A DNA stretch of 64,000 bases from NCBI GenBank assembly GCA_028818155.1, contig JAPPOH010000002.1, positions 62,001 through 126,000 of the forward strand, in the 5' to 3' direction. The stretch is from Candidatus Woesearchaeota archaeon. GTDB lineage: Archaea > Nanobdellota > Nanobdellia > Woesearchaeales > UBA525. This document shows, in pieces, positions 51,750 to 60,333 of the stretch (within the stretch, counting starts at the first letter, position 1; each line of letters begins with the position of its first letter). The translations under genes were made by a program, and so were the position numbers. The notes under the pieces were generated by a model. The model saw only the letters and a list, made by a program, of their open reading frames with translations. It was not told the DNA's origin and searched no databases.

Positions 51750-52238
51750 CCGTTCGAATTCTTCAATGTCTACCACTGCAGCTTTATCGCGAAACATGCG
51801 CTGTGGCTTCAAATCATACCCATCAACAAAACTATCGAACAAACTTGGCTGTAACCGAAGAATATCTTTTGCAGTCACCAACCCGATCAACTTTCCATCT
51901 TCAATAACCGGCAGGTGTTTGATGTCTGCATCTTTCATGAGCAAGATTGCGTCAAAGACATCCATGGAAGGAGAGACCGTCACTAAATCTTTTGTCATGA
52001 TCAAACGAATAGGTGTCGTGAAGACGTTGCAGCCATCTAAGACTGCTCGCCGCACAAAGTCCCATTCCGTGACGATGCCCATTAGATCGTCGCTTTCGCG
52101 GACGAGTACGGAATCAACATGTTTTCGTTCCATGATCGCCGCGACATCACGGATGCTCATATCAGGTGTTGTTGTGACAGGACGCACTGTCATTGCATCC
52201 CCGACACGAAGCCCAGATTTCACTGTCCCACCATACAA
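51741..52238 (-). CDS. Tandem CBS-domain protein
   Basis: 165 residues; two CBS motifs: V-x-D-A-M-T near residue 12 with G-I-V-T-E-W-D-F near residue 53, and L-I-M-T near residue 78 with G-L-V-T-A-K-D-I near residue 116. Such proteins sense adenine nucleotides. A charged C-terminal tail follows. Convergent nine-base overlap with nnrD. Confidence 0.88.
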   Translation of the reverse strand: MYGGTVKSGLRVGDAMTVRPVTTTPDMSIRDVAAIMERKHVDSVLVRESDDLMGIVTEWDFVRRAVLDGCNVFTTPIRLIMTKDLVTVSPSMDVFDAILLMKDADIKHLPVIEDGKLIGLVTAKDILRLQPSLFDSFVDGYDLKPQRMFRDKAAVVDIEEFERSL

Positions 52239-52292
52239 GCACGAAATATGATCTGTTTAAAAAACTATGCGTACGTAATTTGACCGTCTTCA

Positions 52293-54089
52293 CTACCGAA
52301 GAAGTATTTCCATACGCTTCCCGAAGAACGATTCTAAACTGCCGAGTAGCGGTGCTGAAATTGGTGCTGCACGAGGCATGTCTTTCGCGAGCACTTTCTC
52401 ATACTCTTCAAGTGTCGCATCTTTTGTGCTTTTGAAGCTCCCGTTCTTATTCAGTGTTGCACGAATGATCTGTCTCTCTGGCGCATCAATGTCCATTGTG
52501 ATGAACGCCTCTTTTTCTAAGAGGACAACTTCGCCGAGTTTCTCGCCGTGTTTGATTCTGATCCGATGGCTTTCGAACTCTTTTGCCCGAACACGCTGGA
52601 CGTGTTCAACGAGGAACTTCACGAGCTCCCGTGAGTTTTTCCTGATCTCTGCAACCTCTGCTTTGGTAAGCTTGCCCCTGTCATAATCCTTCTTCGCTTT
52701 GTGGACTTCTTTCAGGATACGCAAGTACCGTTCAGGAATCACGCCTTTGTTCACCACTTCTTTCTCGAAGTATTTGACAGAGTCCTCATCAGCAACTTTT
52801 TCGATGCCTTCAAGTTTCAGAACGTCTCTGATGAGTGTAACAGTGTTCTCGTAAATGTGCACAACACTTTCCTCTTCTTTTCGCTCCTCAATCTTCGTGT
52901 ACAGTTTGCCCAGTGCTTTCAGGAATGCTTCTGCTTTTTCCACCATGTCCTGGACTTCATCGCCTTTGATCGATTTTCGCTGGCCGTACTCGAAGTCCTT
53001 GTGGACCTTGATCACTTGTTCCATGAACTTAATGTGCTTCTCATCGAAGAGTTTCTCTTTCTTGACGAAGAGATCGCGCATGACATTCGGCGTCTCTCTC
53101 GGAGCTGGAGGTGGGTGGCCGTACAACATGATTGCTGCCTGACTTGGCGTGATCGTTGCGTACCACATATCATCGATAGCGATCGCCTTGAAGGTATTTT
53201 TTGCGCGCTCGATCATCTGATCGCCTGTCGCCTTGTAGAGGTCGATCGCCTCTGAACTTGGACGGATCTTGCCCATCTTCAGGAGCTGCTTCCATGGCAT
53301 GAAGACCCCTCTGTCGTAGAAAGGAATCCCATCCCTGAGGAACGTGAAAATAATCGGGTTTGCTTCCTTGATGTTATCCCAGAAGTCTGTGAGAATATAG
53401 ACTTGGATGGACAGCTTATTCTGAATACCTGTCATCTGTCCCGCTTGGACAGCCATGTCGTTAATGATCGCTCGGAGTTTATCTTTCAGTTCCACGCGCG
53501 TCATTTTCTTGACGTCTGTGTCATCAATGACCACGAAGACATCAATATCTGATTTGAGTGTTGCTTTCCCTCTGACTAATGAGCCCGCGAGAACATAACA
53601 TGCGATGTACTTCTCGAACTTTTTGAGCGTCATGGATTTGTGAATCTCCGTGATCTTCACCGCGCCGAGGACACCCGTATCATAGATTGGCGCGGAGAGC
53701 GCGATTAGCTGTAGGAGATCGTACTTCGCATCGTAGCATGATTGCCAGAGCTCTGTGACGAGGAGAATATCGATGAAGAACTCTTTGTCGACACCTTTTG
53801 CGACAACGTCGATTGCTTTCGTGAGTTTATCATGTAGCTCATCTTTCGTCATCTTCATGCTGTCTTCGTCATCGATCAGCACGAGAATGTTTGTTTTGCC
53901 TTTTCTGTCTCCTTCCTTCTCTGGCGGTGTGACCGCGAGGCCCATGATATAACCTTGGAACTTTGCGAGGACTTTTTCCTTGAATTTGTCGAGCTTTGCT
54001 CGCTGTTGTTCCATTCGTTGCTGTGCTTCATCCACCTGTGGTGGTGGCGCGAGCTTTTTGTCAATCGGTTCAGAAGGTTGTTCACCCAT
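52293..54089 (-). CDS. Nucleotidyltransferase with duplicated domain
   Basis: 598 residues. The active unit is at about 163-275: AGSLVRGKATLKSDIDVFVV, with GS...R-G and D-I-D of the polymerase-beta-type fold. A parallel unit at about 45-155 shares the following strands and helices (V-L-I-D-D-E-D-S-M-K-M-T-K-D-E-L; P-I-Y-D-T-G-V) but lacks both the GS and D-x-D, so it is a dead copy. The rest is helical. Such minimal nucleotidyltransferases are frequent in DPANN; substrate unknown. Confidence 0.75.
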   Translation of the reverse strand: MGEQPSEPIDKKLAPPPQVDEAQQRMEQQRAKLDKFKEKVLAKFQGYIMGLAVTPPEKEGDRKGKTNILVLIDDEDSMKMTKDELHDKLTKAIDVVAKGVDKEFFIDILLVTELWQSCYDAKYDLLQLIALSAPIYDTGVLGAVKITEIHKSMTLKKFEKYIACYVLAGSLVRGKATLKSDIDVFVVIDDTDVKKMTRVELKDKLRAIINDMAVQAGQMTGIQNKLSIQVYILTDFWDNIKEANPIIFTFLRDGIPFYDRGVFMPWKQLLKMGKIRPSSEAIDLYKATGDQMIERAKNTFKAIAIDDMWYATITPSQAAIMLYGHPPPAPRETPNVMRDLFVKKEKLFDEKHIKFMEQVIKVHKDFEYGQRKSIKGDEVQDMVEKAEAFLKALGKLYTKIEERKEEESVVHIYENTVTLIRDVLKLEGIEKVADEDSVKYFEKEVVNKGVIPERYLRILKEVHKAKKDYDRGKLTKAEVAEIRKNSRELVKFLVEHVQRVRAKEFESHRIRIKHGEKLGEVVLLEKEAFITMDIDAPERQIIRATLNKNGSFKSTKDATLEEYEKVLAKDMPRAAPISAPLLGSLESFFGKRMEILLR

Positions 54090-54142
54090 ACACGCTAGTG
54101 GACGGGAAGCTGTTTATAAAAGTTTTGACGGGGTTCAGCGGC

Positions 54143-55087
54143 TTACTTTGGTTTGGCTGCTTTCATTTTTGCTTTGTAGGCAGCCATACTGCGAACTTTT
54201 GGTCCCCTCGTCACGTACGCGCCGTTTCCTGACTGACGAATTTGTTCTACTGTGGCACCCGCGCGAATAATTTGATCATACATTGCGTGTGCAGCTTCGT
54301 GATCATTCAGATTTTCCACTATCCTCGCATCGGTCTTCCCCAATTTTTCTGCCAAATCGTTGGTGAGCCTGTTCATGTATTCAGTTAATTCTAGATTTTT
54401 ACTCGTCAACCCATGTGAAATGCCGACGAGGTGTTCTCGTTGTGCGGTAAGCGCCCCACTCTTTTTTGCGACCTCGCCTGCTGCTTCGTACAACAACGTG
54501 CCTTCGTTTTTTATTGCTTGGTACACATTTCCGCTTTGCATGATCGCTTGGAATAGCTTTCCGTACTCTATGCCTGTTACTTTCTGAACTCGCTCCTTCA
54601 ACTCCTGCTGGCGTTTTACCTTGTTCCGCTCAGGCACTTTTCCATCTACCTTGCTTTCCTCACCATCAACGAGCTCCCGAGCCCTGCCTGGGCTCGTGCC
54701 TTGTGAAACCTCATACCGAACGAGTGCACCGAGATAACCATCGATAATTTCTCGTAGTTTTTCTTCCGGCACATCTGCGAGGTTTCCTGAAAGCCCATGT
54801 TTCACTTCGTATGCCTTTATGTTCTGCTCAATCGCTGCCCGGCTATTACCAAGTTCTGTAGTCAGCAGGTCAGCTCCTTCCGTATCGGCAAAGTGAATCA
54901 GATTGCGAACGTACGCCACTTGGTCCTCTGGCGACATATCCTTGATAACATCCATGACATCGTCATGGTACCCAATGTCCTCCATTTTTTTCTGAATTGG
55001 ACCGAGTCGTGCTTCGAGATCTTCAGGACCGTCGATTGACATCGACAGGTCTTTCTTTAGCTTCTTAGCTCTGCTACCGTCACTCAT
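54143..55087 (-). CDS. Helical hypothetical protein
   Basis: 314 residues from ATG 55087; an upstream GTG (55099) would add four. Mostly helical and charged, with an E-A-A-H-A-M-Y-D-Q-I motif near residue 267 and a basic C-terminus (AAYKAKMKAAKPK). No family recognised. Confidence 0.5.
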   Translation of the reverse strand: MSDGSRAKKLKKDLSMSIDGPEDLEARLGPIQKKMEDIGYHDDVMDVIKDMSPEDQVAYVRNLIHFADTEGADLLTTELGNSRAAIEQNIKAYEVKHGLSGNLADVPEEKLREIIDGYLGALVRYEVSQGTSPGRARELVDGEESKVDGKVPERNKVKRQQELKERVQKVTGIEYGKLFQAIMQSGNVYQAIKNEGTLLYEAAGEVAKKSGALTAQREHLVGISHGLTSKNLELTEYMNRLTNDLAEKLGKTDARIVENLNDHEAAHAMYDQIIRAGATVEQIRQSGNGAYVTRGPKVRSMAAYKAKMKAAKPK

Positions 55088-55165
55088 ACACCCTCTCACT
55101 ACCGTCGACAGTTATAAACGTTTCGCTCCCGAAATGCTTTTAAAGGAGTGGCTGCTTCAAGCTGT

Positions 55166-55330
55166 ATGGCAAAATTTCCTGAAGCGGACGCTCGACTGAT
55201 GAAGAACATCTTCGTCGACAAAAAGACGAAAAAGAAAATTCGTGCGCACCCGCTCAAAGTGATTCTTGGAAAGGTAAAAGGCCGTGGTCCTGGTGGCACG
55301 AAAAAACTGCGACCAAAGCGAAAGAAATGA
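55166..55330 (+). CDS. rpl40e: 50S ribosomal protein eL40, cysteine-free variant
   Basis: 54 residues. The ends fit eL40 exactly (MAKFPEADARLMKNIFV at the start, K-L-R-P-K-R-K-K at the end), but the zinc-binding cysteines between them are all replaced: D-K-K-T-K-K-K-I-R where C-x-x-C is expected and no second pair. The protein contains no Cys at all. TATA GCTTTTAAAGG at about 55136-55146 gives a leaderless ATG 55166. Four bases overlap the next gene. Confidence 0.75.
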   Translation: MAKFPEADARLMKNIFVDKKTKKKIRAHPLKVILGKVKGRGPGGTKKLRPKRKK

Positions 55331-55719
55331 CACTACGCGAACCTGAGTCGATGGATGAATGTCTGTACTTTACGCGCAGGAAACTCGAGAATGATGGCTG
55401 GGCGCGCGCATGGGTTTATCGACCATTGAGTCCCGATGGCAATCCGCTCGGGAAGCCGAAGGATCCGAAGACAGGCAAAGTCAAAATTCGATCGAAAGTG
55501 TATGTTGACCACGAGACCGGCTACGAAGTCAGTGCTGATGAGCTGGATCTTAATGTGGAGATCAAGTACAAGTCACCCTTCACCGGCGAGGAAGGCGAGA
55601 CGACCGTGCCCTTCAAGTGGAAGACATACCAAGGTGTGAAGTCCATCGTGTTCTTGGATAGTGATGGGAATAAGATCGCCCTCACGAAGAAGATGAGTGC
55701 GCCGAAGAAGAAGAAGTAG
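55327..55719 (+). CDS. Zinc-ribbon-type archaeal protein that has lost its cysteines
   Basis: 130 residues. The start (ECLYFTRRKLENDG...AWVYR), G-K-P-K-D-P-K-T-G-K-V-K-I-R and E-G-E-T-T-V-P match an uncharacterised archaeal family that normally has four zinc half-sites. Here each half-site keeps its glycine turn but not the Cys: L-S-P-D-G, D-H-E-T-G-Y, S-P-F-T-G-E and L-D-S-D-G. The only Cys is C12. Family recall is from memory. Coupled to eL40 by a four-base overlap. Confidence 0.65.
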   Translation: MTLREPESMDECLYFTRRKLENDGWARAWVYRPLSPDGNPLGKPKDPKTGKVKIRSKVYVDHETGYEVSADELDLNVEIKYKSPFTGEEGETTVPFKWKTYQGVKSIVFLDSDGNKIALTKKMSAPKKKK

Positions 55720-56400
55720 TTACCACACGTCGTGTGCTTCTGCCCGCATTGCTGCGAGATCGACCAAAATAGGGTGGCTGTTCCCGTTTTCGTTCCATGT
55801 GCCAACGTAGAGGCCATGCTGGTTTGCGACGCCGACGTCATAGCGCTCGTCGCCAGTAATCGTCACACGATCGCTTGCAGGGGAGAATTGGAAGAGGTAC
55901 TTCCCGCTCCTGTAGAGAAAGAACCCTTCGTACTGCACCGTGTCTGCGAGGTGCACAGAGATCGGGGTTGTTGCACCCTTGTAAACGAGAACGCGCTCGG
56001 CACCGTAGACATCCACGCGGACTGTTTGGCCGTTGCGCTCGAATGTTGCTGCGAGGCCGTCATCCGTTGCTGTGAGGACCACTTCCTCCGTCTTGCCGTT
56101 CGAGTGGAGTGTGAGGAGTTTTCCGTAGTAGTCGACGACGAACTGCAAGCTATACGCTGGCGTGTTCAAGACGCCGTGCATACGCTCTTTTTTGTTGAGT
56201 TCAATGCCTGCGACGCCGACGAATGAGTCGCTCGCTTTGCCACGGAGAAGTGCATCTGCGTTCCCGTTACGATCGCCCGAGACTGAGAACTCGTCATCTT
56301 CGTGTACAACGACTGCAAATGTGCCAACGATGAGGACGATTGCGATGATGCCCACGAATGGAATTCTCGTACGCTGCTCTAACCACCCGTCTTTCGCCAT
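55720..56400 (-). CDS. Membrane-anchored hypothetical protein
   Basis: 226 residues from ATG 56400. One transmembrane helix (about 16-33) is followed by an external, beta-rich domain of 190 residues without cysteines. A minus-strand TATA (TTTTTAAAC, about 56422-56431) puts transcription start at 56400, so the longer open frame is excluded. Family unknown. Confidence 0.55.
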   Translation of the reverse strand: MAKDGWLEQRTRIPFVGIIAIVLIVGTFAVVVHEDDEFSVSGDRNGNADALLRGKASDSFVGVAGIELNKKERMHGVLNTPAYSLQFVVDYYGKLLTLHSNGKTEEVVLTATDDGLAATFERNGQTVRVDVYGAERVLVYKGATTPISVHLADTVQYEGFFLYRSGKYLFQFSPASDRVTITGDERYDVGVANQHGLYVGTWNENGNSHPILVDLAAMRAEAHDVW

Positions 56401-56523
56401 GCGATATTTTCTGGAAGAGCTGTTTTTAAACGTTTGGATCATGAAGCTGATCTTGTTTTTGGACATGATGCGCGTAGCTACCTACACAAGATCAGTCTAT
56501 TTCTTCACAACCCACCACCAAAA

Positions 56524-56534
56524 CCTTTATATAC
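56524..56534 (+). promoter_or_regulatory. TATA box without a coding gene
   Basis: CCTTTATATAC predicts transcription start near 56555, in sequence with no reading frame. It would drive the structured element at 56591-56684. Confidence 0.45.
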
Positions 56535-56590
56535 AACTTATACCAGTATACACATTTGTATACCTTTACGCTTAAACACGTGAGCATTGG

Positions 56591-56684
56591 AAGGTTGCGC
56601 CTGGGACAGCTTTGCGACAACACTCAGAATACGGGTTGTCCCTCCGCGCGCCACTTATTTCTGCAAGGTAGGAACAACAACCTT
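56591..56684 (+). ncRNA. Candidate structured noncoding RNA
   Basis: AAGGTTG (56591-56597) pairs with CAACCTT (56678-56684) to close about 94 bases. Inside, GCGC pairs near 56597-56600 and 56646-56649, and GGGACA (56603-56608) with TGTCCC (56637-56642). GACAAC (56616-56621) can instead pair with GTTGTC (56635-56640), a competing fold. It has its own TATA upstream and is less AT-rich than the bases around it. The class is not recognised. Confidence 0.4.
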
Positions 56685-56805
56685 ATATAGCACATCAGAC
56701 GCCCACTACATATACCGAGTTCTTTTTGAAAACAACTTTCGAAAAATATATAAAGCAACATAGTTTTTCCATCATAACGGTTCGAACGTATTGTTTGGAG
56801 TTATA

Positions 56806-57081
56806 ATGGGGATACGAAACAAAAAAATCTTTGGTGTGTTTTTTCGCGAGAAGCCAGCGATGATGCTTGTCACATTACTCAACTCACAAACAGAACAATA
56901 CGCGTCTTCATTAGCGAAGATCGTTGATTGCACGTACAGCCACATCGTCAAAATTCTGAATGAAATGCAGAAAGCGGATTTGATTTCCTTTCAAAAAGAA
57001 GGCAGATTAAAAGTTCTTAAGTTAACGAAGAAAGGCGAAGACGTCGCGAAGTCCATCGACAAAGTACGGACGGCGTTGTAA
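56806..57081 (+). CDS. Winged-helix transcriptional regulator
   Basis: 91 residues from ATG 56806, six bases after TTGGAG. A compact winged helix: P-A-M-M-L-V-T-L-L-N, then SLAKIVDCTYSHIVKILNEM for helix-turn-helix, a wing F-Q-K-E-G-R-L-K-V-L and K-L-T-K-K-G-E-D, as in small archaeal MarR/PadR-like proteins. Target unknown. Confidence 0.75.
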   Translation: MGIRNKKIFGVFFREKPAMMLVTLLNSQTEQYASSLAKIVDCTYSHIVKILNEMQKADLISFQKEGRLKVLKLTKKGEDVAKSIDKVRTAL

Positions 57082-57084
57082 CCC

Positions 57085-57621
57085 TTATTTCGGATCCGGA
57101 GTCGTTAGTTCTAGACGGCGCATGAACTTATAGCCATCTCTTAAGTACCGTTCTGTGCACTGCCCAAGCACCCCTCCTCCAATGAACGTATCACGCACCC
57201 CATCATAGATGCTGGCAGAGTCTCGTTCAACAACACCGTTGACTAGTTTTGTGATTCCGTACACTAGAACTACACCACCCGCCATATAGGCAGCAGGAGG
57301 AAGAACCCTAGATACAAGTTCCGGGTCATCGTAGTGTTCAAGATTATGCTCAAGATTATGCGATTCAAATCGAGTTTTGTGAACCGCTATCAACCCCAGA
57401 AGAAGCATAGCAAGTCCTCCAAATGCAGGATTGCTTCTGGAGAGCAATGCACCACCTGCGAACATAGCAACGAAGGAAGAAGTCCCAATGCTCTTCACCA
57501 CAACATCTCTTCGTTTATCAGAGATGCCGCTCGCTACCTTTCCATGCGCTGCGAGCAGTGACGCCTCAAGAGACATCGTTTTCTCGAGACAATAGGAGCG
57601 TAACTCATCCATTGATCGCAT
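57085..57621 (-). CDS. Membrane protein, unknown
   Basis: 178 residues. Hydrophobic segments at about 48-62, 66-82 and 107-125, with an N-terminal helical part and an HNLEHNLEHYDD stretch near residue 88. The start is 57621 or the Met at 57612. It converges with the winged-helix gene three bases away. Confidence 0.5.
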   Translation of the reverse strand: MRSMDELRSYCLEKTMSLEASLLAAHGKVASGISDKRRDVVVKSIGTSSFVAMFAGGALLSRSNPAFGGLAMLLLGLIAVHKTRFESHNLEHNLEHYDDPELVSRVLPPAAYMAGGVVLVYGITKLVNGVVERDSASIYDGVRDTFIGGGVLGQCTERYLRDGYKFMRRLELTTPDPK

Positions 57622-57651
57622 ACTGCCGGAAAGCGTAGAGAAAATATAAAG

Positions 57652-58581
57652 CTACGCAGCCTTCTCAAGCTTCTTCTTGATTTTCTTGATCTCTTTCTCA
57701 AGGTCAAGCTCAGAAAGCAACTCTTTGTACCGGTTCCTGATAGTAACTTCAGTTACACCAGCAACATCTGCCACTTCCCGCTGCGTCCGCTTCTCATTAT
57801 TAATGAGCGCAGCAACATACAACGCAGCAGCCGCAATGCCCGTCGGACCACGGCCAGATGTTAACTCAATATCCTGCGCGCTTTCAATAATCTCAACAGA
57901 CTTACTCTGTGTTTCCGGTGTTAAGTTCAGTGCTGAAGCAAACCGTGCAATGTAATCCGCAGGGTTACTCGGCAAAATCTTAATCCCAAGTTCCCGAGTG
58001 ATGAACCGGTACGTCCTGCCAATTTCCTTCTTCTCAATACCTGAAGCTTCAGACAACTCATCTAACGTCCGAGGCACATCATGACGACGACATGCAGCGT
58101 ACAGCGCGCCCGCCACGACAGATTCCATGCTCCTGCCACGAACAAGCCCTTTCTGAACAGCAAGTGTATAGACACGAGATGCTTCCTCTTCAACAGAGCG
58201 AGGGAGTTTCAGATAACTGGAAACTCTCTTCAATTCAGCAAGCGCTAATTTCAGGTTGCGCTCGATTGCTGTTGAAATCCTTTGCTGCCACTTTCGCAAC
58301 CTGAAGAACTTGTTCTTATCGCGAACACCTAATGAGTATAAATCACCCTTCCGCCCAACGTCAGTGCCCAGCCCCTGGTCAAACTGCGTGTACGACATGG
58401 GTGCTCCTGTACGACGTTTTCGAGCTGCTGCTTCCGCATCGAACTCACGCCATTCCTGGTCAAAGTCAACGAGTTTATCCTCGAGTACTAAGCCACAGTC
58501 GCGGCACACAATCTCACCACGTTCACTGTTGTGCCAAAGGTTATTACTTCCACATTCTGGGCATTTTTTGATAAACGACAT
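57652..58581 (-). CDS. tfb: Transcription initiation factor TFB
   Basis: 309 residues. Binds TBP and recruits RNA polymerase. The N-terminal zinc ribbon is intact (C7-P-E-C10, C26-R-D-C29); the B-finger follows; two cyclin folds lie at about 105-200 and 205-300, with [17 protein letters not shown] and [15 protein letters not shown] 58581 has GGGGAG just before it; the long upstream frame is not used. TATA near 58634-58643. Confidence 0.96.
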   Translation of the reverse strand: MSFIKKCPECGSNNLWHNSERGEIVCRDCGLVLEDKLVDFDQEWREFDAEAAARKRRTGAPMSYTQFDQGLGTDVGRKGDLYSLGVRDKNKFFRLRKWQQRISTAIERNLKLALAELKRVSSYLKLPRSVEEEASRVYTLAVQKGLVRGRSMESVVAGALYAACRRHDVPRTLDELSEASGIEKKEIGRTYRFITRELGIKILPSNPADYIARFASALNLTPETQSKSVEIIESAQDIELTSGRGPTGIAAAALYVAALINNEKRTQREVADVAGVTEVTIRNRYKELLSELDLEKEIKKIKKKLEKAA

Positions 58582-58742
58582 ATACTCCCCCCTTGTCGCA
58601 TGAGCGCTAGTCTTAAAAAGGGTCTCTTCAAGTTGTTTATATATCTTTCGGTTTTTCTCGCCTTGTGTAGACGAGAACCGCGGAAAAACGCTGTCACGTG
58701 CAGAATCTTTATAAACTGGGCTGCTCATAAAAAACTATCGCA

Positions 58743-59207
58743 ATGAAGCGGGGTAGTAAGGTGAGGACAGAGAAAGGACAAGCGTGGTCGATGGATCTCG
58801 TTATAGGTGTGCTTATTTTTCTCCTCGCAGTGGGTGTCATTTACACCGTGCTCGTGGACTTTCAATCAAGTAAGAATGCTGACGTCTTCCAGTTTGAATC
58901 GGAGATTATCGCGAAAGTGATCGTGGATGAGCCGAGCCTGCAGGTTGCCCCCGATAACGAGCTTGACATGGACGTCCTCGTCGATATCGCGAATGGTGAT
59001 AAAGGGAACTACGATACGTTGAAGCAGGGGTTCGGCATCGAGAACGAGTTTTGCATCTTTCTCCAAGACGAAGAGGGTAATCTCGTCTACATCTACGACG
59101 GCACAGACAAGTTCGCGGGCATCGGCTCCGGCGATGGCGAGATGAATTTAACAGACGAAAACATCCCGTGCGGTGTACCCTGCCAAACAGGCGAATGTGG
59201 GAGCTAG
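58743..59207 (+). CDS. Pilin-like or surface filament protein
   Basis: 154 residues. It begins with a basic stretch and KGQAWSMDLVIGVLIFLL, the K-G-Q-x-x-x-x-D pattern of DPANN pilin-like proteins, with one hydrophobic helix (about 17-39), then an acidic external domain with four cysteines, the last three near the C-terminus. TATA CTTTATAAA at 58708-58716. The next gene starts at the base after its stop. Confidence 0.65.
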   Translation: MKRGSKVRTEKGQAWSMDLVIGVLIFLLAVGVIYTVLVDFQSSKNADVFQFESEIIAKVIVDEPSLQVAPDNELDMDVLVDIANGDKGNYDTLKQGFGIENEFCIFLQDEEGNLVYIYDGTDKFAGIGSGDGEMNLTDENIPCGVPCQTGECGS

Positions 59208-59606
59208 ATGTTCGTCATTCTCCTCGTGCTCTACTGTGTGTTCTTTCTTGGCCACATCTTGCAGCAACACGTGCCTGATGAAGTGCAGCCCGCACAGAAA
59301 TATTTAGTGCTGGCAGCAGATGTACTCCTGCTCGTCGTGCTTGGACTCGCACTCCACATGCACAACCACATCTATGCTGCGTTCATCGTCCCTGTGATCC
59401 TGATCTGTGTGCGGTATTGGCTCTCCTACGACTGGGTGTACGCCCCACTCTCAGGCATTGCGCTCGCGACAGAAGCAACCCCGGTTCTTTTGCTCTGTCT
59501 CATTCTGAATTACCTCGTTGGCATGCTCGAAGGGGATCGTATGGCACTCTTCTCCAGGACGATCGCACAGCCAGTTATTGCTGGAACGCTTGTGGTGTTG
59601 CTGTAA
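59208..59606 (+). CDS. Multi-pass membrane protein, partner of pilin-like gene
   Basis: 132 residues, four to five helices, short loops, little polar sequence. No family recognised. The start follows the pilin-like gene without a gap, so they are co-expressed. Its last 32 bases overlap the convergent phosphodiesterase-like gene. Confidence 0.55.
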   Translation: MFVILLVLYCVFFLGHILQQHVPDEVQPAQKYLVLAADVLLLVVLGLALHMHNHIYAAFIVPVILICVRYWLSYDWVYAPLSGIALATEATPVLLLCLILNYLVGMLEGDRMALFSRTIAQPVIAGTLVVLL

Positions 59607-60333
59607 CAATCCCATCCACACCTCTTCTTCGGAGTAAGCCTGCAGAGAGTTTTGTATCGACAAGAAATGCGATGAGCTGCACACCCTTCGCGTGGGCGCG
59701 TTCCACCAGTTTACTTGAGCAAAAGAGACCGTGCACGAACGCGGTGTGAATGGGGATGTTGGGCATATCTAACAAGTACTCATGCTGCACCTTTCCAAAG
59801 TGGAGGCCCGCGTCAAACCGTTCCATCGGGTCATACTGGAGGCGCATGCCTTTCTGTGACGTCTTGTGCACATCAGGAAGTGCCGTGCGCATGGGGGCGT
59901 ACGCGATGCCAAGACGTGTTGCTGGCGAGATCGCATGAAAGCGTTCCAGAAACTGTGTGTCCCACGCGACGATCACACAGTCGTGTGCGAGGCGCGCGAG
60001 CGCTCGTTCCTCGCCTACATCTTTCATCGTGAGCATGACCTGTTTGTTTGGCGCGAGCGCGCTCGTGAGTGCAAGGACTGCGTCAAGTGCGAGTACCTCT
60101 TGCTGGAGGGCAGTGAACACACGGGTATGTATGCGGTGCGCAAGGAGCTGCGTATCCTGTAGTGGCACGACCCACTTGCCATCTTTTGTGAGCCTGCAAT
60201 CGAAGACCATGCCGTCAACAGCTGCTGCACATGCAGCGCGGAGCGCACGAACGCCGTCACCGAAGCCGCGACAATTGTATGAGAAGATCTTAAAACGTGT
60301 GTTGTTTTTGGGCAAAGTCCACCACCTTTCCAT
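59575..60333 (-). CDS. Degenerate glycerophosphodiester phosphodiesterase-like protein
   Basis: 252 residues from ATG 60333 (TTG 60315 is possible; earlier starts run deep into the upstream gene). The barrel pattern is that of GDPD: R-G-F-G-D-G, D-C-R-L-T-K-D-G-K-W-V-V, L-Q-D-T-Q-L, and closing G-V-D-G-I-V-T. But the catalytic marks are altered: C-R-G for H-R-G, F-D-C for E-x-D, L-Q-D for H-D. So it may be inactive or have a new substrate. Confidence 0.65.
   Translation of the reverse strand: MERWWTLPKNNTRFKIFSYNCRGFGDGVRALRAACAAAVDGMVFDCRLTKDGKWVVPLQDTQLLAHRIHTRVFTALQQEVLALDAVLALTSALAPNKQVMLTMKDVGEERALARLAHDCVIVAWDTQFLERFHAISPATRLGIAYAPMRTALPDVHKTSQKGMRLQYDPMERFDAGLHFGKVQHEYLLDMPNIPIHTAFVHGLFCSSKLVERAHAKGVQLIAFLVDTKLSAGLLRRRGVDGIVTATPQAFQQ

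Larger units (their letters stand above)
56401..56805. other. Noncoding stretch between two genes
   Basis: About 405 bases. It holds the minus-strand promoter of the 226-residue gene, a plus-strand TATA at 56524-56534, a candidate structured RNA (56591-56684) and a second TATA at 56745-56754 for the winged-helix gene. No credible reading frame is seen between 56467 and 56790. Confidence 0.6.
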
